Assembly: GCA_905479985.1 (NCBI GenBank)
Contig: CAJQOM010000028.1
Coordinates: 1 to 49,690, forward strand
Direction: 5' to 3'
DNA: 49,690 nt
Source of the DNA: an uncultured Gammaproteobacteria bacterium
GTDB lineage: Bacteria > Pseudomonadota > Gammaproteobacteria > Nitrosococcales > Methylophagaceae
A program made the translations under genes and the position numbers. The notes beneath the pieces are model-generated. The model saw only the letters and a program-made list of their open reading frames with translations, made no database searches and was not told the DNA's origin. Below, piece after piece: positions 45,230 through 49,690 of the stretch. How positions within the stretch are numbered: the first letter of the stretch is position 1; the number at the start of each line of letters is the position of its first letter.

Positions 45230-45332
45230 GTGACCTTTGAAACTGTTGTCGCTAAAGTGCCAAAAGCGGTCATTCGTTTAACGTCTGCGCTCAGCCATCA
45301 CTGTACGCTGTCGGTTGGAAAGCTTGTTAGGT
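45230..45332 (+). repeat. Dispersed repeat, copy 2, with attC-like core
   Basis: Copy 2 shares about 50 bases with copy 1 (143-196) and about 35 with copy 3 (46911). It ends in GTTTAAC (45276-45282) and, 43 bases on, GTTAGGT (45326-45332). These fit the R'' (RYYYAAC) and R' (GTTRRRY) boxes of integron attC sites. The inner arms are weakly complementary, so an attC identity is tentative. Confidence 0.45.
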
Positions 45333-45382
45333 GTACTCTATCTATAATTACTAACTTCATCAAAAATTGTAGAATGCATAAG

Positions 45383-45450
45383 TGTTTTGGTTTAGACACA
45401 AGATACTCGGCTTCACGGCCGTGCTAGTTCGATTCCTGCCCTAGGTACCA
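45383..45450 (+). pseudogene. tRNA-Leu remnant lacking the anticodon arm
   Basis: GGTTTAGACACAAGA (D arm), a Leu-type long variable arm (CTCGGCTTCACGGCCGTG), TTCGATTC (T loop) and CCTAGGTACCA (3' acceptor and CCA) follow each other as in tRNA-Leu. The anticodon stem-loop is deleted between ACACAAG and the variable arm, the T stem is mismatched, and no paired 5' acceptor is present. It cannot be functional. A terminator follows, showing it was once a tRNA gene. Confidence 0.75.
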
Positions 45451-45460
45451 ACAAATATCG

Positions 45461-45495
45461 AAGCCTCAATAGTTTATTCTGCTGGGGCTTTTTTA
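45461..45495 (+). terminator. Terminator after the tRNA-Leu remnant
   Basis: AAGCCTC and GGGGCTT pair (one G-T), followed by TTTTTT. It is the likely original terminator of the tRNA gene. Confidence 0.7.
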
Positions 45496-45634
45496 TTGTA
45501 TTCGTTTTGGGAATGATTTAAATCTGGCACTTTTTCAATTGTTAAATACTCCCCCCTCACCGGTGACAAAATACATCGCGAGTTCCTATTATGCCTATAC
45601 GCTTCAGTAAACCTGATAGTGTCAGTATTTCCGA

Positions 45635-45648
45635 TTGATCCAGGTCAT
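45635..45648. promoter_or_regulatory. Possible FNR/Anr-type box upstream of DUF211
   Basis: TTGATCCAGGTCAT has a perfect left half and a two-mismatch right half compared with TTGAT-N4-ATCAA. It lies about 250 bases upstream of the DUF211 start. A similar but better site occurs before hsp20. The rest of 45500-45900 shows no supported gene. Confidence 0.35.
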
Positions 45649-45900
45649 AAAGACGGAATTTGAAGGAAGAGCTGCCTGAATTAATGACAAGTATACATAT
45701 TGAGTTAACCGACTGGTTGCAGCAGGTCCTGATTATGTAAATAGAAGCAGTCCGAAGATGAGAACTGGTCAGGCCTGTATATCAGGAAGGTGAGCGTATA
45801 TACTTTAAGCAAGCAGCAAAGTGGTTTTTGAAGAGAAAATCATTAACGTATTTTAGTAGCTGCGTTTGCAAAGAATTAATAACTAATGAGGCTAAATGTT

Positions 45901-46170
45901 ATGGTTTCCATCAGGAGAATAGTCCTAGATGTGCTCAAACCCCATCAGCCGAACGCGTTGGATTTTTCCCGGGCCATTGCCGAAGCTGGCACAGATTACC
46001 ATGTGCGTTTGACTGTACTCGAAGTGGATGAAAGCACCGAAACGCTTCAGATTGTACTCGAAGCCAAAAGCATTGATTTTGAGGCTGTCCAGTCCGCCAT
46101 CAGTGATATGGGTGGCTCACTCCACAGTATCGACGAAGTCGAAGTTCAAAATGACGCGGGTGTCAATTAA
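45901..46170 (+). CDS. DUF211 family protein
   Basis: The start at 45901 (MVSIRRIVLDVLKPHQPNALDFSRAIAEAG) has GAGG 9 bases upstream. The 89-residue protein matches the DUF211 layout (small ferredoxin-like fold; VLEAKSIDFEAVQSAISDMGGSLHSIDEVEV at the C-terminus). The family is best known from archaea and has no established function. It is followed after 6 bases by the VIT-like gene, so the two are co-transcribed. Bacterial occurrences suggest transfer, which I cannot test here. Confidence 0.85.
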   Translation: MVSIRRIVLDVLKPHQPNALDFSRAIAEAGTDYHVRLTVLEVDESTETLQIVLEAKSIDFEAVQSAISDMGGSLHSIDEVEVQNDAGVN

Positions 46171-46176
46171 GTTTTC

Positions 46177-46761
46177 ATGAAACTATTTGAGCAGGCAGAA
46201 TTTTTACTGCACATTACCCGTACGCGAGATATTGTACGGCGCTATTTTGTAGTCAATGGCTTTGATGGCGCGCTCACAATGCTTGGGCTCATTATAGGAT
46301 TTCTCGTCAGTGCACCCGCAGATTTATCTGTAATTATTAATGCCTGCCTAGGTGCTGCCATTGCACTGGGTATGAGTGGCTTCAGCAGCGCCTATGTCAG
46401 TGAATCGGCGGAACGACAGCGTGCACTGGGCAAATTAGAGGAAGCAATGATTAGTGATCTGCAGGACAGTGCGCATGGCGAGGCGGCACGTAGTGTGCCG
46501 TTGCTGATTGCGCTGATCAATGGCCTAGCGCCGCTGGTGATTTCTTTGCTGATTTTGATGCCCTTATTACTGTCTGATGCAGGATTCTCAATGCCAGTAC
46601 CGCCACTGTATGCTGCAATTTTTGTTGCGTTGGTACTGGTGTTTCTACTGGGTGTATTTCTTAGCCGCATCGCAGGAATTTCATGGTTGCGCAGTGGCAT
46701 CCAGACTTTGCTGATTGCGGTGGTGACCATAGTGCTGATTTATCTGTTTGCTGGGCAATAA
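46177..46761 (+). CDS. VIT/CCC1-like membrane protein (TIGR00267 type)
   Basis: The 194-residue protein has about five membrane helices (about 30-48, 52-75, 106-128, 138-161, 168-190). RYFVVNGFDGALTMLGLIIGFLVS and MSGFSSAYVSESAERQRALGKLEEA are the usual VIT-family segments. VIT relatives move iron or manganese ions. It follows the DUF211 gene by 6 bases and precedes a broken P-type ATPase gene by 1 base, which suggests a former metal-handling set. Ion and direction of movement are unknown. Confidence 0.8.
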   Translation: MKLFEQAEFLLHITRTRDIVRRYFVVNGFDGALTMLGLIIGFLVSAPADLSVIINACLGAAIALGMSGFSSAYVSESAERQRALGKLEEAMISDLQDSAHGEAARSVPLLIALINGLAPLVISLLILMPLLLSDAGFSMPVPPLYAAIFVALVLVFLLGVFLSRIAGISWLRSGIQTLLIAVVTIVLIYLFAGQ

Positions 46762-46762
46762 T

Positions 46763-46896
46763 ATGTCACAGTCTGTCTGGTACAGCATGAAAGTCGATGA
46801 AGTACGCAACAGTTGGCGTCTTCAGCATCTGGGCTGAGTCATGCAGAGGCGTAAAAACGTCTGGCCGAACATAGTCGAATACTGCCGTTTGAAAAT
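46763..46896 (+). pseudogene. P-type cation ATPase, N-terminal remnant
   Basis: From ATG at 46763 the frame encodes MSQSVWYSMKVDEVRNSWRL and stops after 24 residues. With one base inserted near 46834 and the TAA near 46853 read as Gln, it continues as SHAEA(Q)KRLAEHSRILPFEN, the start of the cation-transporting ATPase N-terminal domain. The rest of the gene (over 800 residues) is gone. Frameshift, stop and truncation make it a clear pseudogene. It begins one base after the VIT-like gene, so all three were once an operon. Confidence 0.8.
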
Positions 46897-46910
46897 TAGG
46901 CTAACTTAAT

Positions 46911-47044
46911 CAGTCGCTCACATGCCACAAGCGGTCTTTCGTTTAACGTCGGTGGTAAGCGGCAGATCACAGCGATGAGAGGCTTGTGCTATTCAGCACA
47001 AACGAGCACCGCGAAGGGTTGTCCGCTTACCACCTTTGTTATGT
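46911..47044 (+). repeat. Dispersed repeat, copy 3, with nested hairpins
   Basis: After the shared core (46911-46950), GGTGGTAAGCGG (46951-46962) and CCGCTTACCACC (47023-47034) form a perfect 12-base outer stem, with TTGTGCT and AGCACAA (46984-47001) paired within. GTTTAAC and GTTATGT lie at its edges, as in an attC-like element. It directly follows the ATPase remnant and precedes the cold-shock gene. Confidence 0.55.
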
Positions 47045-47079
47045 CCTTATGCTTTCGAAAACCAGTTTAATTACTAGGG

Positions 47080-47286
47080 TTAGACGGGCACCACCTTATT
47101 AGCGCATGGCCCTTTTTGACCTTCCCCAACTTCATACTCCACTTTCTGACCATCACTCAGGGTTGCATAGCCACCGCCAGCTTGGATTTCAGAATGATGA
47201 ACAAACAGATCCTTGCCACCATCATCTGGAGTAATGAAGCCAAAACCTTTATCCGCGTTGAACCACTTTACTGTACCTGTACTCAT
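47080..47286 (-). CDS. Cold-shock-like RNA chaperone (CspA family)
   Basis: The 68-residue protein is a single cold-shock domain with RNP1-like KGFGFIT and RNP2-like DLFVHHSEI motifs ([32 protein letters not shown]). It binds single-stranded RNA or DNA and relaxes RNA structure. The Lys/Gly-rich tail [10 protein letters not shown] is usual. A purine-rich stretch lies before the ATG. The gene is monocistronic and lies downstream of hsp20 by about 195 bases on the same strand. Whether it is cold-induced cannot be told. Confidence 0.93.
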   Translation of the reverse strand: MSTGTVKWFNADKGFGFITPDDGGKDLFVHHSEIQAGGGYATLSDGQKVEYEVGEGQKGPCANKVVPV

Positions 47287-47451
47287 GCCGTATTTTCCTT
47301 TGTGTATTTATTATTCATTGACTTCGATTATTTTTCTATGTGTCGCCGGTTGTTACCGCTTTATCGTCGTTTCCTGATATAGGTTGAACGTCCTGTGACT
47401 CACTATCGTCTACCTCTGACTGTTTCAGTGTTAACAATAAATAATATGTAA

Positions 47452-47467
47452 CCCGGCTTTTACCGGG
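47452..47467 (-). terminator. Short hairpin downstream of hsp20
   Basis: CCCGG and CCGGG (47452-47456, 47463-47467) form a five-base stem, 15 bases past the hsp20 stop. The U-tail is weak, so termination may be partial. Confidence 0.4.
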
Positions 47468-47481
47468 CTATATTTAGCGTA

Positions 47482-47982
47482 TTAGTCTACCTTGACGGTA
47501 TGACGCTTGGATTTTTTAAGCTTCGGTAAAGTCAACTCAAGAATGCCATCCTTGAATTTGGCCTTGGTTTTATCTTCATCGACATCGGCGGGTAATGAAA
47601 GCGTACGTGAGTAGCTACCCCGTGATATTTCACAACGGTAGTAGTCACCTTTTTCTTCTTTCTCTTCATGACTAGTACTGCCTTTGATAGTTACCGTATT
47701 TGAGGTAACGGAGATATCGAGATCTTTTTTGTCGACACCGGGAAGTTCGGCCTTGACCATAATCTCATTATCACGCTCAATGACGTCAACACTTGGCGTC
47801 TTGCCTTCAAATGGTGCTGATGCTTTAGGTAATGATGGCCACTCCATATGAAAAGGGCGTGGCCAACCACGTGAAAAGTACCGGTCAAACATCCGTTCCA
47901 TTTCGTGAAATGGACTCATGATATGTGCAGGCTCAACTTTTTGCACTTCCTGTCTGGATTCTTTTTTGTCTTCTTTAGTCAT
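47482..47982 (-). CDS. Small heat-shock protein Hsp20
   Basis: Hsp20 proteins hold unfolding proteins for refolding by other chaperones. I start at 47982 (MTKEDKKESRQEVQKVEP) with AAGGAG 8 bases upstream; a longer frame adds 20 unrelated residues. The 166-residue protein has an N-terminal Pro/Phe/His-rich arm (MERMFDRYFSRGWPRPFHMEWPSLP) and an alpha-crystallin domain (about 60-155) ending GILELTLPKLKKS. An FNR/Anr-type box lies about 65 bases before the ATG. It belongs to the same cluster as the CBS and HPF-cold-shock genes. Confidence 0.93.
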   Translation of the reverse strand: MTKEDKKESRQEVQKVEPAHIMSPFHEMERMFDRYFSRGWPRPFHMEWPSLPKASAPFEGKTPSVDVIERDNEIMVKAELPGVDKKDLDISVTSNTVTIKGSTSHEEKEEKGDYYRCEISRGSYSRTLSLPADVDEDKTKAKFKDGILELTLPKLKKSKRHTVKVD

Positions 47983-48040
47983 AATAAACACTCCTTCGCT
48001 CATATATAAAAAAATAATAGGTTTTAAATCAAAAAGTGAC

Positions 48041-48055
48041 AATGATCTAAATCAA
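48041..48055 (-). promoter_or_regulatory. FNR/Anr-type binding site upstream of hsp20
   Basis: On the minus strand TTGATTTAGATCATT matches TTGAT-N4-ATCAA except for the last base. It lies 59-73 bases upstream of the hsp20 ATG, a position suited to activation under low oxygen or nitrosative stress. Confidence 0.6.
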
Positions 48056-48082
48056 TCCATTCGTACTAATAGCTTTTTATAG

Positions 48083-48532
48083 CTAAACTGTTTTTTCTTG
48101 TTCAAGAATTTGCTCTTTTGAAATCAGTTTTGCCAGATCTATCATTTGTTCAGCGAGTAAATCAAGCAAATCGTCTACAGAAATGATTCCTACTAGGGCT
48201 CCTCCATCATTCACAATAGGAGTTCGCCTTACCCCTTTGCTGCGCATCCTTTTAATGGCATCCATTAAATCTATCGACTCAGGGAGTACCAGCAAATCAA
48301 AACTCATTACATCGCTGATATTGACAGATTGAAGGTCAATATTTTCGGCTAGAACTTCGACAACAATATCGCGATCAGTCAACATACCTACGGGAATGAT
48401 GGCATCATTGATTTGATCAACGACCACAACAGCTCCTACATGTTCTGAACGCATCAGGCTAATTGCTTCTTGGACAGATTCAGTCTTATTAACAATAACA
48501 ACATCACGATTGCAATATTCACCAATAGACAT
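48083..48532 (-). CDS. CBS-domain protein (stress cluster)
   Basis: The 149-residue protein is a CBS pair (about residues 8-65 and 72-130): VVIVNKTESVQEAISLMRSEHVGAVVVVD and MDAIKRMRSKGVRRTPIVNDGGALVGIISVDDLLDLL. It likely binds adenine nucleotides, no catalytic domain is present, and a short C-terminal helix follows (EQILEQEKTV). It lies 47 bases from the HPF-fusion gene and about 100 from hsp20, all same strand. The function in the cluster is unknown; nucleotide sensing is inferred from the domain. Confidence 0.9.
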   Translation of the reverse strand: MSIGEYCNRDVVIVNKTESVQEAISLMRSEHVGAVVVVDQINDAIIPVGMLTDRDIVVEVLAENIDLQSVNISDVMSFDLLVLPESIDLMDAIKRMRSKGVRRTPIVNDGGALVGIISVDDLLDLLAEQMIDLAKLISKEQILEQEKTV

Positions 48533-48579
48533 ATCAATACTCCTTAATTACATACTGATTCAGGCAAGAAAATATGTGA

Positions 48580-49149
48580 TTATTTGAAACCTGAATGATG
48601 TTTACTTTCTATGTGTACAGTGCTTGCCTGAGGACCTTGTTCACCCGCTTCTTCAGAGAAGTGAGCTCTATCACCAATTTTAAGGTTATCAAAATCAAAG
48701 CCAAGTAAGCTGTTACGGTGAAAATAAATTTCCCTACCATCCGTGGTTTCAATAACACCATAATTATTTTCTGGAAAAAGTGCTTTAATCGTACCATGCG
48801 GTGAGACCTCATGAATTTTTACATCGCCGCGCTGTTTTCGGACAAAATCTTCAATCTGGCGGCGAACAGCGTCGAAAGCATCCCGAATAACGACATAGGC
48901 ATCTTCATGTGAGTGATCTTGCCCTGACTGCTTGCTAGCAACAACTTCATGGCCTGGGAGGGTGACATCTATTTTTACACTAAATAGATTGCCCTGATGA
49001 TGGTGACGATGTGGTTCTTCAACTACGACTCTGCAACTCATTATATGCTTAGAAAAATGATCAAGCTTTTGGGCTCTCTCTTTTATCTTTGCTTCAACAG
49101 CATCCGAGTGTTCCATGTTCTTAAACGTGATTTGTAATGGTATTGGCAT
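48580..49149 (-). CDS. HPF/RaiA-like domain fused to a cold-shock domain
   Basis: The 189-residue protein has a ribosome-hibernation (RaiA/HPF) fold in residues 1-105 (MPIPLQITFKNMEHSDAVEAKIKERAQKL...) with a His-rich loop (PHRHHHQG), and a cold-shock-like domain in 112-189 (HGTIKALFPENNYGVIETTDGREIYFHRNSLLG). It differs from the short HPF at 14604 and lacks the dimerisation domain of long HPF. It probably binds the ribosome and RNA together during stress. It heads the minus-strand group HPF-CSD, CBS, hsp20. Confidence 0.88.
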   Translation of the reverse strand: MPIPLQITFKNMEHSDAVEAKIKERAQKLDHFSKHIMSCRVVVEEPHRHHHQGNLFSVKIDVTLPGHEVVASKQSGQDHSHEDAYVVIRDAFDAVRRQIEDFVRKQRGDVKIHEVSPHGTIKALFPENNYGVIETTDGREIYFHRNSLLGFDFDNLKIGDRAHFSEEAGEQGPQASTVHIESKHHSGFK

Positions 49150-49563
49150 GTTATGTCCTTATTCATAAAACAACACTAACATCACGACGTGGCATACTGC
49201 GATGCATCATAATCAACTTCGCCAGCATTCACAGTCCAATTATTTCCTATTACCGACTATAAAAGCAAGCTGTATTTGGGGAATAGAACGATTTGACATA
49301 AGTGGTAGCAAACAATGGCATAAGCAAACGTTTAGTCATGCAAAGATACAGGCACAAATTCCGAGGAATGGATTTTCTGATAGGCATGTTCAAAGGCTAT
49401 TGTATGAAGTCTAACTGTCAGGTGCATATGAATTCAGCATCAATGGCTATGCACATAGACTCTAGGTAATTAGCTAAGTCTTTGACCTGAATTTCTATGG
49501 CCTTTCTGCTATATAGTATTTAGCCTAAGCCCAATAGATTGGGATCGACTGTCTGCTTTGGGT
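49150..49563. other. Gene-poor stretch before the IS30 copy
   Basis: A 70-residue frame at 49202-49414 on the plus strand has no ribosome-binding site or recognisable motif and is not called. No repeats or strong hairpins were noticed. The last 60 bases lie next to the IS30 end and could include its insertion site. Confidence 0.5.
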
Positions 49564-49690
49564 TGTGAGTTCAACCGGTCGACGCAACACTATAAGATTT
49601 ACGTAAGTAAAAGGAGTGTTGCAAATGAAACAAAGACCTCGGATTTATTACACGGAAACTCAGAAAGCCCTGATGTGGGATCGATGGCAG
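49564..49690 (+). mobile_element. IS30-family element, 5' end with terminal inverted repeat
   Basis: The terminal repeat at 49564-49588 (25 bases) is the exact reverse complement of that at 110-134. The element then runs into the transposase leader, and the window stops inside it. From the repeat edge to the window end is exactly 127 bases. Confidence 0.88.
49625..49690 (+). CDS. IS30 family transposase, N-terminal fragment (cut by window edge)
   Basis: The frame starts at ATG 49625 with AAGGAG 9 bases upstream and encodes MKQRPRIYYTETQKALMWDR followed by two residues before the window ends. This is the beginning of an IS30-type transposase with its N-terminal helix-turn-helix domain still to come. 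The C-terminal fragment at the left edge belongs to another copy in the same direction. Confidence 0.88.
   Translation, partial: MKQRPRIYYTETQKALMWDRWQ

Larger units (their letters stand above)
40656..45450. mobile_element. PICI-like phage satellite island
   Basis: Between two damaged tRNA 3' parts lies a compact, same-strand gene set: tyrosine integrase, an unknown gene, an AlpA-like regulator, an HTH protein, an HUH replication protein and a P27-type small terminase. No capsid, tail, portal or large terminase gene is present. This is the minimal layout of a phage-inducible chromosomal island, which uses its own TerS to divert a helper phage packaging machine. Both boundaries are inferred, since no clear direct repeat (attL/attR) was found. 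Total length is about 4.8 kb, small for a PICI, so loss of an arm is possible. Confidence 0.7.

Noticed and set aside
45276-47044. Integron cassette carrying DUF211 and the VIT-like gene
   Set aside because: There is no integron integrase, copy 2 has poor inner pairing, and the interval includes a tRNA relic and terminator, unlike a cassette. The attC-like similarity is kept only as a finding.
49202-49414. 70-residue plus-strand frame near the right IS30
   Set aside because: No ribosome-binding site, no recognisable motif and no coupling to neighbours.

Overview
This window looks like a chromosomal piece of a marine, methylotrophic gammaproteobacterium, most likely Methylophaga or a close relative. 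The evidence is a ribulose monophosphate (RuMP) formaldehyde-fixation set (two hexulose-phosphate synthases, a hexuloisomerase and a transaldolase) beside a sodium-pumping NADH:quinone reductase operon, plus gammaproteobacterial markers such as MutH, AroC, HtpX and the rpoN-hpf-ptsN cluster. The species call is inferred from gene content and was not tested by a search. Both ends of the window lie inside copies of one IS30-family element in the same orientation, so the window is probably a whole contig that stops at repeats.

Layout. Positions 0.2-7.2 kb: a possible small membrane protein, then on the minus strand nqrABCDEF-nqrM followed by a CBS-domain gene. 7.3-9.6 kb: an MFS transporter and chorismate synthase. 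9.7-16.4 kb: rpoN-hpf-ptsN-hprK-EIIA-HPr-EI-mgtE, a regulatory phosphotransferase system with HPr kinase, with no sugar permease and no rapZ. 16.5-21.8 kb: an S-adenosylmethionine cycle operon metK-ahcY-metF headed by a clear SAH riboswitch, with a tungstate-type ABC permease and ATPase attached to its end. 22-31 kb: housekeeping genes (CPA2 antiporter, htpX, a YgjP-like metallopeptidase, dusA, an ABC-2 exporter, mutH, a double-receiver GGDEF protein and a lone leuC).

Positions 32.1-36.1 kb hold the C1-assimilation block: hps-phi, transaldolase, an unusual protein with seven copies of a T-G/S-V-x-R/Q-Y-I-x-N motif, and a second hps. Next come a HAD phosphatase fused into one transcript with dhaK, and dhaL on the opposite strand. 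A small orphan protein and an HD-GYP protein follow.

Positions 40.65-45.45 kb form a compact mobile island: tyrosine integrase, an unknown gene, an AlpA-like regulator, an HTH protein, an HUH-type replication protein and a P27-type small terminase. It has no capsid, tail or large-terminase genes, so it looks like a phage satellite (PICI-like). It lies between a 3'-half of tRNA-Phe and a damaged tRNA-Leu, each still followed by its own terminator. I regard this island and the RuMP-linked repeat protein as the best candidates for something undescribed.

Positions 45.5-49.5 kb carry a stress-type accessory block: DUF211, a VIT-like membrane protein, the broken start of a P-type ATPase, a cold-shock protein, Hsp20 with an FNR/Anr-type box, a CBS protein and an HPF-cold-shock fusion. 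Related intergenic repeats occur at both edges of the accessory regions. No rRNA, intact tRNA or CRISPR array was seen.
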